A DNA stretch of 64,000 nt from Diospyros lotus (lineage: Eukaryota; Streptophyta; Magnoliopsida; Ericales; Ebenaceae), in NCBI RefSeq assembly GCF_014633365.1, contig NC_068351.1, positions 26,136,366-26,200,365 of the forward strand, written 5' to 3'. This document shows, piece after piece, positions 1 to 14,426 of this stretch; position 1 is the first letter of the stretch; the number at the start of each line of letters is the position of its first letter. The notes under the pieces are model-generated. The model searched no databases and was not told where the DNA came from. It saw only the letters and a list, made by a program, of their open reading frames with translations. The position numbers and the translations under genes are program-made.

Positions 1-198
1 ATGAAACAAGCAAAAGGTTGTTCAACTAACTAAATTAAGGTGTATTCCGAGTTTTATTATAACTTTTTGTAAATGAATTACGACGATTCGACTTTTGTGC
101 CGGAATTTTAGCTGCATAAAAAACTGTTTCCGATCAGATTTTTTTCGATGTCATAACAATCGTATAGAAATTCTGGTTCAAATCAAATAATTTTTTTT

Positions 199-3100
199 AG
201 ATATCTTGGTTACGGAGCACTCTTTGCAATCGATTCGGTTACTCATAATTGTGCCAAAAATCAGGTTAAACCCCCTAATCTTATAAATATTTCAATTACA
301 CTTCCAAATAAAATTAAACATAAAATCCATATGAAATTATCTTCATTCCACCATTGAAAATTTAAAAAAAAAAAAAAGAAATTTTTTTTCCGACCAATCA
401 CGGGAAAAATGAGGAAATTACACATACGCCCGACTGTTCGATTTGATCTCTAATACTTTTGTTTCAACATGAAACAACCAAAAAGGTTGTTCAACTAACT
501 AAATTAAAGTGTAATCCGGGTTGTATTGACTTTTTGTAAATGAATTACGACGATTTGACTTTTGTGCCGGAATTTAAGCTGCATAAAAAAACTATTTCTG
601 ATCAGATTTTTTTCGATGTCATAATAATTGTATAGAAATTCTTGTTCAGATCATATAGTTTTTTTTAGATATCTTAGTTACAGAGCACTCCTTAAAATCG
701 ATTTGGTTACTCATAATTGTACTAAAAGTCACTTTAAACCCTAATTTTGTGAACACTTCAATTACACTTCCAAATAAAATTACATTTAAAAACCATATGA
801 AATTATCTTCATTCCACCATTGAAATTTTTTCAAAAAAAAAGAATTTTTTTTTCTACCAATCACGGGAAAAATGAAGAAATTAATCTTACGCTCGATTGT
901 TCAATTTGGTCGCTAATATTTTTGTTTCAACATGAAACAACCAAAAAGTGGTTCAACTTACGAAATTAAGGTGTATTCCGAGTTTAATAATAACTTTTTG
1001 TAAATGAATTACAACGATTCAGCTTTTGTGCAGGGATTTTAGCTGCATAAAAAATTGTTTCCGATCAGATTTTTTTCGATGTCATAACAATCGTACAGAT
1101 ATTCTGGTTCAGATCAAATAATTTTTTTTAGATATCTTGGTTACGGAGCGCTCCCTGCAATCGATTCAGTTACTCATTATTGTACCTGAAATTATGTTAA
1201 ACCCCTAATGTTGTGAATATTTCAATTACACTACCTAATAAAATTACACTTAAAATCCATATGAAATTATCTTCATTCCACCATTGAAAATTTAAAAAAA
1301 AAAAGAATTTTTTTTTTGCGACCAATCATGGGAAAAAAGAAGAAATTACACATACGCCCGACTGTTCGATTTGACCGCTAATACATTTTTTTTCAACCTG
1401 AAACAACAGAAAAGGTTGTTCAACTAACTAAATTAAAGTGAATTCCATGGTTTATTGACTTCTTGTAAAAGAATTACGATGATTCGACTTTTACGCTGGA
1501 ATTTTTGCAGAACAAAAAACTGTTTCCGATCAGATGTTTTTTGATGTCATAATAATCATATAGAAATTATGGTTTAGATTATATAATTTTTTTTATATAT
1601 CATACTTGCAGAGCACTACCTGCAATCGATTCGGTTACTCATAATTGTACCAAAAATCACGTTAAACCCCTAATCTTGTGAATATTTCAATTACACTTCC
1701 AAATAAAATTATACATAAAAACCATATGAAATTATCTTCATTTCACCATTGAAAACTAAAAAAAAAAAAAGAAATTTTTTTCGACCAATCACAGGAAAAA
1801 TGAAGAAATTACACATACGACCGATTGTTCGATTTGATCGCTAATACTTTTGTCTTAACATGAAACAACAAAAAGGTTGTTCAAGTAACTAAATTAAAGT
1901 GTATTCCGTGTTCTATTGACCTTTTACAAATGAATTATGACGATTCAACTTTTGTGCTGAAATTTTAGCTACACAAAAAACTATTTCCGATCAGATTTTT
2001 TTCGAAGTCATAATAATCGTTTAGAAATTCTGGTTCAGATCATAGAATTGTTTTTAGATATCTTGGTTACGGAGCACTCTTTGCAATCGATTCGGTTACT
2101 CATAATTGTGCCAAAAATTAGGTTAAACCCCCTAATCTTGTAAATATTTCAATTACACTTCCAAATAAAATTAAACATAAAATCCATATGAAATTATCTT
2201 CATTCCACCATTGAAAATTTAAAAAAAAAACAAAAAGAAAATTTTTTTCCGACCAATCACGGGAAAAATAAGGAAATTACACATACGCCTGACTGTTCGA
2301 TTTGATCTCTAATACTTTTGTTTCAACATGAAACAACCAAAAAGGTTGTTCAACTAACTAAATTAAAGTGTAATCCGGGTTGTATTGACTTTTTGTAAAT
2401 GAATTACGACGATTTGACTTTTGTGCCGAAATTTAAGCTGCATAAAAAAACTATTTCCGATCATATTTTTTTCGATGTCATAATAATTGTATAGAAATTC
2501 TTGTTCAGATCATATAGTTTTTTTTAGATATCTTGGTTACGGAGCACTCCTTACAATCGATTTGGTTACTCATAATTGTACTAAAAGTCACTTTAAACCC
2601 TAGTTTTGTGAATACTTCAATTACACTTCCAAATAAAATTACACTTAAAAACCATATGAAATTATCTTCATTCCACCATTGAAATTTTTTTAAAGAAAAA
2701 GAATTTTTTTTTTCTACCAATCACGGAAAAATGAAGAAATTAATCTTACGCTCGATTGTTCAATTTGGTCGATAATATTTTTGTTTCAACACGAAACAAC
2801 CAAAAGTGGTTCAACTTACTAAATTAAGGTGTATTCCGAGTTTTATAATAACTTTTTGTAAATGAATTACAACGATTCAACTTTTGTGCAGGGATTTTAG
2901 CTGCAAAAAAAATTGTTTCCGATCAGATTTTTTTTCGATGTCATAACAATCGTACAGAAATTCTGGTTCAGATCATATAATTTTTTTTACATATCTTGGT
3001 TACCGAGCACTCCCTGCAATCGATTCGGTTACTCATTATTGTACCTGAAATTATGGTAAACCCCTAATCTTGTGAATATTTCAATTACACTACCTAATAA

Positions 3101-3912
3101 AATTACAGTTAAAATCCATATGAAATTATCTTCATTCCACCATTGAAAATTTAAAAAAAAAAAAGAATTTTTTTTTGCGACCAATCACGGGAAAAAAGAA
3201 GAAATTACACATACGCCCGACTGTTCGATTTGATCGCTAATACTTTTTTTTCAACCTGAAACAACCAAAAGGTTGTTCAACTAACTAAATTAAAGTGTAT
3301 TCCATGGTTTATTGACTTCTTGTAAAAGAATTACGACGATTCGACTTTTACGCTGGAATTTTTGCAGAACAAAAAACCTTTTCCGATCAGATGTTTTTTG
3401 ATGTCATAATAATCATATAGAAATTATGGTTTAGATTATATAATTTTTCTTATATATCATACTTGCAGAGCACTACCTGCAATCGATTCGGTTACTCATA
3501 ATTGTACCAAAAATCACGTTAAACCCCTAATCTTGTGAATATTTCAATTACACTTCCAAATAAAATTATACATAAAAACCATATGAAATTATCTTCATTT
3601 CACCATTAAAAACTAAAAAAAAAAAAAGAAATTTTTTTCGACCAATCACAGGAAAAATGAAGAAATTACACATACAACCGATTCTTCGATTTGATCGCTA
3701 ATACTTTTGTCTTAACATGAAACAACAAAAAGGTTGTTCAAGTAACTAAATTAAAGTGTATTCTGTGTTCTATTGACAATACAAATGAATTATGACGATT
3801 CAACTTTTGTGCTGAAATTTTAGCTACACAAAAAACTATTTCCGATCAGATTTTTTTTGAGGTCATAATAATCGTTTAGAAATTCTGGTTCAAATCATAG
3901 AATTGTTTTTAT
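199..3912. repeat. Four-monomer higher-order duplication within the satellite
   Basis: Two consecutive units of about 1857 bp, roughly 199-2055 and 2056-3912, are far more alike to each other than their component monomers are to one another. Shared private variants include the CTCTTTGCAATC and GGTTAAACCCCC variants near 220-270 and 2080-2130, the TTTATATATCATACTTGCAG variant near 1590 and 3450, and the ACAGGAAAAATGAAG variant near 1790 and 3645. This is a recent tandem duplication of a four-monomer block. Boundaries are approximate. Confidence 0.85.
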
Positions 3913-5749
3913 ATATCTTGGTTACGGAGCACTCCCTGCAATCGATTCAGTTTGCTCATAATTGTACCAAAAATCACGTAAAACAAGAAATCTTGTGAAT
4001 ATTTCAATTACCCTTCAAAATAAAATTACACATAAAAACCATAAGAAATTATCTTCATTCCACCATTGAAAATTGAAAAAAAAAAAAATTTGACCAATCA
4101 CAAGTGAATAAATTATAGTTACGCCCGATTGTTCGATTTGATCGCTAATACTTTTTTTCAACATGAAACAATCAAAAGGTTGTTCAACTAAGTAAATTAA
4201 AGTGTATTCCGAGTTTTAATGACTTTTTGTAAATGAATTACGACGATTTGACTTTTCTGCTAGAATTTTAGCTGCACAAATGACTGTTTTTCATTAGAAA
4301 TTCTGGTTCAGATCATATAATTTTTTTTACATATTTTTGTTACCGAGCACTCTCTGCAATCGATTCGGTTACTCATTATTGTACCTGAAATTATGTTAAA
4401 CCCCTAATCTTATGAATATTTCAATTACACTACCTAATAAAATTACACTTAAAATCCATATGAAATTATCTTCATTCCACCATTGAAAATTTAAAAAAAA
4501 AAGAATTTTTTTTTTGCGACCAATCACGGGAAAAAAGAAGAAATTACACTTACGCCCGATTGTTCGATTTGATCTCTAATACTTTTGTTTCAACATGAAA
4601 CAACCAAAAAGTTGTTCAACTAACTAAATTAAAGTGTATTCTGGGTTGTATTGACTTTTCGTAAATGAATTACGACGATTCAACTTTTGTGCCAGAATTT
4701 TAGCTGCACAAAAAAACTGTTTCCGATCAGATTTTTTTTTATGTCATAATAATTGTATGGAAATTCTTGTTCAGATCATATAGTTTTTTTTAGATATCTT
4801 GGTTACGGAGCACTCCCTACAATCAATTCGGATACTCATAATTGTACTAAAAGCCACGTTAAACCTCTAACTTTGTGAATACTTCAGTTACACTTCCAAA
4901 TAAAATTACACTTAAAAACCAAATGAAATTATCTTCATTCCACCATTGAAATTTTTTTAAAAAAAAAGAATTTTTTTTTCAACCAATCACGGGAAAAATG
5001 AGAAAATTAATCTTACGCCCGATTGTTAAATTTGGTCGCTAATATTTTTGTTTCAACATGGAACAACCAAAAAGTGGTTGAACTAACTAAATTAAGGTGT
5101 ATTCCGAGTTTTATAATAACTTTTTGTAAACGAATTACAACGATTCAACTTTTGTGCCGAAATTTTAGCTGCACAAAAAATTATTTCCTATCAGATTTTT
5201 TTCGATGTCATAACAATCGTACAGATATTCTGGTTCAGATCAAATAATTGTTTTTAGATATCTTGCTTACGGAGCGCTCCCTGCAATCGATTCGGTTACT
5301 CATAATTGTACAAAAAATCACGTTAAACCCCTAATGTTGTGAATATTTTAATTACACTTCCAAATAAAATAATACATAAAAACCATATGAAATTATCTTC
5401 ATTCCACCATTGAAAACTAAAAAAAAAAAAAAATTTTTTTTCGACCATTCACAGGAAAAATGAAGAACTTACACTTACGCCCGATTGTTCAATTCGATCG
5501 CTAATACTTTTGTCTCAACATGAAACAACAAAAATGTTGTTCAAGTAACTAAATTAAAGTGTATTCCGTGTTCTATTTACTTTTTATTAATGAATTACGA
5601 CGATTCAACTTTTGTGCCGGATTTTAGCAGCACAAAAAACAGTTTCTGATCAGATTTTTTTCGATGTCATAATAATCGTTTAGAAATTCTGGTTCAGATC
5701 ATAAATTTTTTTTATATATCTTGATTACGGAGCACTCCCTGTAATCGAT

Positions 5750-8700
5750 TCAGTTTGCTCATAATTGTACCGAAAATCACGTAAAACAAGAAATCTTGTG
5801 AATATTTCAATTACCCTTCAAAATAAAATTACACATAAAAACCATAAGAAATTATCTTCATTCCACCATTGAAAATTGAAAAAAAAAAAATTGACCAATC
5901 ATGAGAAAAGTGAATAAATTACAGTCACGCCTAATTGTTCGATTTGATCGCTAATACTTTTTTTCAACATGAAACAATCAAAAGGTTGTTCAACTAACTA
6001 AATTAAAGTGTATTCCGAGTTTTATTGACTTTTTGTAAATGAATTATGACGATTCGACTTTTCTGCCAGAATTTTAGCTGCACAAAAAAACTGTTTCCGA
6101 TTAGATTTTTTTTTTATGTCATAACAATCGTATAGAAATTTTGGTTCAGATCATATAATTTTTTTTAGATATCTTGGTTATCGAGCACTCCCTGCAATCG
6201 ATTCGGTTACTCATAATTGTACCGAAAATCATGTTGAACCCCTAATCTTGTGAATATTTCAATTACACTTCCTAATAAAATTAAACTTAAAATCCATATG
6301 AAATTACCATCTTTCCACCATTGAAAATTTTAAAAAAAAAAGAAAATTATTTTGCGACCAATCACGGGAAAAAAGAAGAAATTACACTTACGCCCGACTG
6401 TTCGATTTGATCGCTAATACTTTTGTTTGAACATGAATAAACCAGAAGCTTGTTCAACTAACTAAATTAAAGTGTATTCCAAGTTGTATTGACGTTTTGT
6501 AAATGAATTACGATGATTCGACTTTTGTTCCGGAATTTTAGCTGCACAAAAAATTGTTTCTTATCAGATTTTTTCGATGTCGTAATAATTTCATAGAAAT
6601 TCTGGTTCAGATTATATAATTATTTTTAAATATCTTGGTTACGAAGCACTCCCTACAATCGATACAGTTACTAATATTTGTACCAAAAGTCACGTTAAAC
6701 CCCTAATCTTGTGAATATTTCAATTACACTTCGAAATAAAATTACACTTAAAAACCATATGAAATTATCTTCATTCCACCATTGAAAATTTAAAAAAAAA
6801 AACAGAATTGTTTTTTTCGACCAATCACGGGAAAAATGAAGAAATTACTCTTATGCCTGATTATTCAATTTGGTCGCTAATATTTTTGTTTCAACATGAA
6901 ACAACCAAAAGGTGGTTCAACTAACTAAATTAAGGTGTATTCTGAGTTTTATTATAACTTTTTGTAAATGAATTACGACGATTTGACTTTTGTGCCGGAA
7001 ATTTAGCTGCACAAAAAACTGTTTCCGATCAGATTTTTTTCCATGTCATAATAATTGTATAGAAATTCTGGTTCAGATCATATAATTTTTTTTAGATATC
7101 TTGGTTAGAGTGCACTCCCTACAATCGATTCGGTTACTCATAATTGTACCAAAGTCACGTTAAATCCCTAATCTTGTGAATATTTCAATTACACTTCCAA
7201 ATAAAATTACATTTAAAAACCATATGAAATTATGCTCATTCCACCATTGAAAAATTAAAAAAAAAAAAAAAATTTCGACCAATGACGGGAAAAATGAAGA
7301 AATTACTCTTACGCCCGATTGTTTAATTTGATCGCTAATACTTTTGTTTCAACATGAAACAACCAAAAGGTTGTTCAACTAACTAAATTAAAGTGTATTC
7401 CGAGTTTTATTGACATTTTGTAAATGAATTACGACGATTCGACTTTAGTGCCAAAATTTTAGTTACACAAAAAACTGTTTCCGATTAGATTTTTTTCGAT
7501 ATCTTAATAATCGTATAGAAATTATGGTTCAGATTATATAATTTTTTTTTATATATCTTAGTTACGGAGCACTACCCCAATCGATTCGGTTACTCATAAT
7601 TATACAAAAAATCACGTTAAACCCCTAATCCTGTGAATATTTCAATTAAACTTCCAAATAGAATTACATTTACAAACCATATGAAATTATCTTCATTCTA
7701 CCATTGAAAATTAAAAAAAAAAAAAAAAATTTCGACCATCACAGGAAAAATGAAAAAATTACACTAACGCCCGATTGTTCGATTATTCGCCAATACTTTT
7801 GTTTCAACATGAAACAACCAAAAGGTTGTTCAAGTAACTAAATTAAAGTGTATTCCGTGTTGTATTGACTTTTTGCAAATGAATTACGATGATTCAACTT
7901 TTGTGCCGGAATTTTAGCTGCATAAAAATCTGTTTCCGATCAGATTTTTTTCGATGTCATAATAATCGTATAGAAATTCTATTTCAGATAGTAGAATTTT
8001 TTTTATATATCTTGGTTATGGAGCACACCCTGCAATCGATTCGGTTTTCTCGTAATTGTACCGAAAATCACGTAAAACAAGAAATCTTGTGAATATTTCA
8101 ATTACCCTTCAAAATAAAATTACACATAAAAACCATAAGAAATTATCTTCATTCCACCATTGAAAGTTGAAAAAAAAAAATGACAAATCACGAGAAAAGT
8201 GAATAAATTACAGTTACGCCCGATTGTTCGATTTGATCGCTGATATTTTTTTTCAACATGAACCAATCAAAAGGTTGTTCAACTAACTAAATTAAAGTGT
8301 ATTCCGAGTTTTATTGACTTTTTGTAAATGAATTACGACGATTCGACTTTTCTGCCAGAATTTTAGCTGTAGAAAAAACTGATTCCGATTAGATTTTTTT
8401 TGATGTCATAACAATCGTATAGAAATTCTGGTTCAGATCATATAATTTTTTTTAGATATCTTGGTTATCGAGCACTCCCTGCAATTGATTCGGTTACTCA
8501 TAATTATATCGAAAATCATGTTGAACCTCTAATCTTGTGAATATTTCAATTACACTTCGTAATAAAATTAAACTTAAAATCCATATGAAATTATCTTCAT
8601 TCCACCATTGAAAATTTAAAAAAAAAAAAAGAAAATTATTTTGCGACCAATCACGGGAAAAAGAAGAAATTACACTTACGCCCGACTGTTCGATTTGATC

Positions 8701-9590
8701 GCTAATACTTTTGTTTCAACATGAATAAACCAAAAGCTTGTTCAACTAACTAAATTAAAGTGTATTCCAGGTTGTATTGCCGTTTTGTAAATGAATTACG
8801 ATGATTCGACTTTTGTGCCAGAATTTTAGCTGCACAAAAAACTGTTTCTTATCAGATTTTTTTCGATGTCATAACAATCGTATAGAAATTCTGGTTCAGA
8901 TCATATAATTATTTTTAGATATCTTGGTTACGGAGCACTCCCTACAATCGATACGGTTACTCATAATTGTACCAAAAGTCACGTTAAACCCTAATCTTGT
9001 GAATATTTCATTTACACATCCAAATAAAATTACACTTAAAAACCATATGAAATTATCTTCATTCCACCATTGAAAATTTAAAAAAAAAAAGAATTTTTTT
9101 TTCGACCAATCACGGGAAAAATGAAGAAATTACTCTTACTCCCGATTGTTCAATTTGGTCGCTAATATTTTTGTTTCAACATGAAACAACCAAAAGGTGG
9201 TTCAACTAACTAAATTAAGGTGTATTCTGAGTTTTATTATAACTTTTTGGAAATGAATTACGACGATTCGACTTTTCTGCTAGAAATTTAGCTGCACAAA
9301 AAACTATTTCCGATCCGATTTTTTTCCATGTCATAATAATTGTATAGAAATTCTGGTTCAGATCATATAATTTTTTTTAGATATCTTGGTTACGGAGCAC
9401 TCCCTACAATCGATTCGGTTACTTATAATTGTACCCAAAGTCACCTTAAACCCCTAATCTTGTGAATATTTCAATTACACTTCCAAATAAAATTACACTT
9501 AAAAACCATATGAAATTATCTTCATTCCACCATTGCAAAATTAAAAAAAAAAAAGAAAATTTTTTTTCGACCAATCACGGGAAAAATGAA
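5750..9590. repeat. Five-monomer higher-order duplication within the satellite
   Basis: The segments about 5750-7300 and 8040-9590 align at an offset of about 2290 bp (five monomers) and share rare variants: GAAAATTATTTTGCGACC at about 6345 and 8632, ATGAATAAACCA at about 6433 and 8720, and the GGTGGTTCAAC variant at about 6910 and 9196. After about 9590 the similarity falls to the general monomer level. The period differs from the four-monomer unit further left, so the array has no single higher-order period. Confidence 0.75.
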
Positions 9591-10789
9591 GAAATTACTC
9601 TTACGCCCGATTGTTCAATTTCATCGCTAAGATTTTTATTTCAATATGAAACAACCAAAAGGTTGTTCAACTAACTAAATTAAGGTGTATTCCGAGTTTT
9701 ATTATAATTTTTGTAAATGAATTACGACGATTCGACTTTTGTCCGGGAATTTTAGCAACAGAAAAAACTGTTTTCGATCAGATTGTTTTCGATGTCATAA
9801 CAATCGTATAGAAATTTTGGTTCAGATCAAATAATTTTTTTTAGATATCTTGGTAATGGAGCACACTCTACAATCGATTCGATTACTCATAATTGCGCCA
9901 AAAATCACGTTAAACCCCTAATCTTGTGAATATTTCAATTACTCTTCTAGTTAAGATTACACTTAAAATCCATATGAAATTATCGTCATTCCACCATTGA
10001 AAATTTAAAAAAAAAAAAAGAAATTTTTTTTGCGACCGATCACTGGAAAAATGAAGAAGGTATACGCCCGATCAAACTAAATTAAAGTGTATTTAGGGTT
10101 GTATTGACTTTTTGTAAATGAATTACGATGATTCGACTTTTGTGCCGGAATTTTAGCTGCACAAAAAATTATTACCGATCAGATTTTTTTCGGTGTCAAA
10201 ATAATCGTATAGAAATTCTGGTTCAGATTATATAATTTTTTTTATATATCTTACTTACGGAGCACTCCCTGCAATCGATTCAGTTACTCATAATTGTACT
10301 AAAAATCACGTTAAACCCCTAATCTTATGAATATTTCAATTACACTTCCAAATAAAATTACACCTAAAATCATATGAAATTATCTTCAGTCGACCATTGA
10401 AAATTTAAAAAAAAAAAAGAAATTTTTTTGCAACCAATCACGGGAAAAATGAAGAAGGTATACGCCCGACTGTTCGATTTGATCGCTAATACTTTTTTTT
10501 CAACCTGAAACAACCAAAAGGTTGTTCCACTAACTAAATTAAAGAGTATTCCGTGTTTTAATGTCTTTTTGTAAAAGAAATACGATGATTCGACTTTTGT
10601 GTCGGAATTTTTGCAGCACAAAAAACTGATTCCGATTAGATGTTTTTTGATGTCATAATAATCGTATAGAAATTCTGGTTTAGATTATATAATTTTTTTT
10701 ATATATCTTACTTACGGAGCACTCCCTGCAATCGATTCGGTTACTCATAATTGTAGCAAAAATCACGTTAAACTCCTAGTCTTGTGAAT

Positions 10790-12020
10790 ATTTCAATTAA
10801 ATTTCCAAATAAAATTACACTTAAAAATCATATGAAATTATCTTCATTCCACAATTAAAAATTAAAAAAAAAGGAATTTTTTTTCGACCAATCATAGGAA
10901 AATTGAAGAAATTACACTTACGCCCGATTGTTTGATATGATCGCTAATACTTTTGTTTCAACAAGAAAGAACAAAAAGGTTGTTCAAATAACTAAATTAA
11001 AGTGTTTTACGTGTTGTATTGACTTTTTACAAATGAATTACGATAATTCAACTTTTGTGCCGTAATTTTATCAGTACAAAAAATTGTTTCCGATCAGATT
11101 TTTTTCGATGTCATAATAATCGTTTAGAAATTCTGGTTCACATCATAGGTTTTTTTTTATATATCTTGGTTACGGAGCACTCCCTACAATCGATTCGGTT
11201 TGCTCATAATTGTACCAAAAAGCACATTAAACAACAAGTCTTGTGACTATTTCAATTACCCTTCCATATAAAATTACACTTAAAAACTATATGAAATTAT
11301 CTTCATTCCACCATTAAAAATTAAAAAAATAAAGAAAGAATTTTTTTTTTTGGACCAATAACGGCAAAAGTGAAGAAATTACAGTTACGCCAGATTGTTC
11401 GATTTGACTGCTAGTACTTTTGTTTCAATATGAAACAACCAAAAGGTTTTTCAACTAACTAAATTAAAGTGTATTCCGAGTTTTATTGACATTTTGTAAA
11501 TGAATTACGACGATTCGACTTTTGTGCTGGAATTTTAGTTGCACAAAAAATTGTTTCCGATTAGATTTTTTTCGATTTCAGAATAATCGTATAGAAATTA
11601 TGGTTCAGATTATATAATTTTTTTTTATATATCTTAGTTACGAAGCACTCACTCCAATCGATTCGGTTACTCATAATTATACCAAAAATCACGTTAAAAC
11701 CCTAGTCCTGTGAATATTTCAATTAAACTTCCAAATAAAATTACACTTAAAAACCATATGAAATTATCTTCATTCCACCATTAAAAATTAAAAAAAAAAG
11801 GAATTTTTTTTTCGACCAATCATAGGAAAAATGAAGAAATTACACTTACGCCCAATTGTTCGATATGATCGCTAATACTTTTGTTTCAACAAGAAACAAC
11901 AAAAAGGTTGTTCAAGTAACTAAATTAAAATGTTTTACGTGTTGTATTGACTTTTTACAAATGAATTATGATAATTCAACTTTTGTGCCGTAATTTTATC
12001 AGTACAAAAAATTGTTTCTG
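10790..12020. repeat. Two-monomer duplication within the satellite
   Basis: Sequence near 10790-11100 and 11720-12020 (offset about 930 bp) shares private variants: the AACAAGAAA variant for AACATGAAA, GTGTTTTACGTGTTG or its ATG form, TTACGATAATTCAAC or its TTATG form, and CCGTAATTTTATCAGTAC. These are absent from most other monomers, which indicates a recent two-monomer duplication or gene-conversion tract. Confidence 0.7.
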
Positions 12021-13441
12021 ATCAGATTTTTTTCGATGTCATAATATTCGTATAGAAATTCTGGTTCAGATCATATAATTTTTTTTATATATCTTGGTTA
12101 CGGAGAACTCCCTGCAATCGATTCGGTTTGCTCATAATTGTACCGAAAATCACGTAAAACAAGAAATCTTGTGAATATTTCAATTACCCTTCAAAATAAA
12201 ATTACACATAAAATCCATAAGAAATTATCTTCATTCCACCATTGAAAATTGAAAAAAAAATAAATAAAAAAATTTGACCAATCACGAGAAAAGTGAAAAA
12301 ATTACATTTACGCCCGATTGTTCAGTTTGATCGCTAATATTTTTTTCCAACATGAAACAATCAAAAGGTTGTGCAACTAACTAAATTAAAGTGTATTCCA
12401 AGTTTTATTGACTTTTTGTAAATGAATTATGATGATTCGACTTTTCTGCCGGAATTTTAGCTGCACAAAAAATTGCTTCCGATTAGATTTTTTTCGTTGT
12501 CATAACAATCGTATAGAAATTCTGGTTCTGATCATATAATTTTTTTTAGATATCTTGGTTACCGAGCACTCTCTGCAATCAATTCGGTTACTCATAATTG
12601 TACCGAAAATCATGTTAAACCCCTAATCTTGTGAATATTTCAATTACACTTCCTAATAAAATTACACTTAAAATCCATATGAAATTATCTTCATTCCACC
12701 ATTGAAAATTTAAAAAAAAAAAAGAAAATTTTTTTGCGACCAATCACGGGAAAAAAGAAGAAATTAAACTTACGCCCGACTGTTCGATTTGATCGCTAAT
12801 ACTTTTGTTTCAACATGAAATAACCAAAAGCTTGTTCAACTAACTAAATTAAAGTGTATTCCGGGTTGTATTGATGTTTTGTAAATGAATTACGACGATT
12901 CGACTTTTGTCCCGAAATTTTAGCTGCACAAAAAACTGTTTCTTATCGGATTTTTTTCGATGTCGTAATAATTTCATAGAAATTATGGTTCAGATTATAT
13001 AATTTTTTTAGATATCTTGGTTACGGAGCACTCCCTACGATCGAGTCGGTTATTCATAATTGTACGAAATGTTACGTTAAACCCCTAATCTTGTGAATAT
13101 TTCAATTACACTTCCAAATAAAATTACATTTAAAAACCATATGAAATTATCTTCATTCCACCATTGAAAATTTAAAAAAAAAAAAAGAAATTTTTTTTTC
13201 GACCAATCACGGGAAAAATGAAGAAATTACTCTTATGCCCGATTGTTTAATTTGATCGCTAATACTTTTGTTTCAACATGAAACAACCAAAAGGTTGTTC
13301 AACTAACTAAATTAAAGTGTATTACGAGTTTTATTGACATTTTGTAAATGAATTACGACGATTCGACTTTTGTGCCGGAATTTTAGTTGCACAAAAAACT
13401 ATTTCCGATTAGATTTTTTTCGATGTCATAATAATCTTATA

Positions 13442-14426
13442 TGATATGCCCTGCAAACTTGGAGTATTACAAGACCTAAAAAAGTCATGAGACATGGACA
13501 GGAAGCCCAAAGGCCCAACGGGTTGTAGGAGATCAAGGAAATAAGCCGAAGGAGCCAGAGGTCAAGCCGAGACCAAGTGGGGAGGGCCCACTCAGTTATG
13601 CTGAGTGGGTACGACACTATTTGGGTTTTCGAACATAACTTTCTCATACAAGCTCTGATTGAGCTGATTCAAAGTCCTATGGAAAACCAGGAGAATTATC
13701 TACAACTTTTGTGTTTTGAGTTTTGAGATATTCGAGCTTAATCAATATGACAATCGGGTTTGAAGTTGAAGATATGGGAACCACTCAAAACCAAGCCAAG
13801 GAAAAGGGAAAAAGAAGGCATGATCGGGTGGCCCCCCACTCGGTCATGACCCGGTGACCCCCCACTCGGTCATGGTCGAGTGGGCTTGGGCCAATTTCTC
13901 CTCTTTTCCCTCTCGGATGGGCCGCAAAATCATCAAAATGGGCCGCGAGATTCTCGCCCTGATTATCACACGTCTTCTCTCTCTCCTCCGCTATAAATAT
14001 AAGACCATGCCTTCATCACAAGGTACGCAATTTTGAGTAATTGAAGCACACTTTTCTCATTTTCTCTCGAGATCTGACTCAAGCATCGGAGGGTTTGCGC
14101 AGGGACCCCCACCCGCATCCTAACGGTGCTCTCATTTTGTAAGTCACTCGTCACCAAGGTCACTCGTCATCAAGGCCACTCGTCACCAAGGTCACTCGGT
14201 CATAGGCCACTCCGTCATTTTCGGCCACTCGGTCATTTTAGGCCACCTGATCATTTTAGGCCACCTGATCATCAGCCCACCAAATCATCAGCCCTATTAG
14301 ATTATCAGATCTGAACCTCTAGCAGATTTAATTGCTTGTCAAGATTCTCATCAGCAAAGACACGACTCTCAAGACTCTTGCGTCTATCCGCAATTAAAAA
14401 TAGATTATTGTATTTTAGCAATAACA
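13442..14426 (+). mobile_element. Solo LTR, probably Tat-lineage Ty3/gypsy, 985 bp
   Basis: The insertion interrupts a satellite monomer exactly. It starts TGATATGCCC and ends CAATAACA (TG...CA). The flanks are TTATA on the left and GTATA on the right, a 5-bp TSD with one mismatch, and removing the element plus one TSD copy gives a normal monomer. A TATA-like box lies at about 13991. It is followed by a stretch ending in ATCTGACTCAAGCATCGGAG, which resembles the R/U5 of Tat-group LTRs (from memory of the family, not checked). No primer-binding site or internal region is present, so this is a solo LTR. Degenerate short repeats of the word CCACTCGGTCAT occur at 13840-13880 and 14140-14280. Confidence 0.8.
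13990..14001 (+). promoter_or_regulatory. TATA-like box of the solo LTR
   Basis: CTATAAATATAAG sits 550 bp into the LTR, followed about 35-40 bp later by a plausible transcript start region and a C/T-rich U5. It is placed by sequence only. The solo LTR has no internal region left to transcribe. Confidence 0.4.

Larger units (their letters stand above)
1..13441. repeat. Satellite array block 1, about 465-bp monomer
   Basis: Tandem head-to-tail monomers of about 465 bp, about 29 copies. Landmarks such as CTTCCAAATAAAATTACA recur near 306, 769, 1233, 1697, 2158, 2626 and onward at 455-470 bp spacing. Each monomer contains a long A-tract followed by a T-tract, a CpG-bearing box (TTACGACGATTCGACTTTT) and the segment CAATCGATTCGGTTACTC. 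Short open frames in this block are by-products of the repeat and have no coding features. I do not recognise the satellite family. Copies differ by scattered substitutions and small indels, with several subtypes interleaved. Confidence 0.97.

Noticed and set aside
646..864. Short open frames in the satellite, including 2505-2720, 7889-8092, 10370-10621, 11055-11246, 25431-25649 and 42196-42411
   Set aside because: They recur at the same monomer phase on either strand, contain long Lys/Phe runs from the A/T tracts, and are broken in most copies. They are by-products of the repeat.
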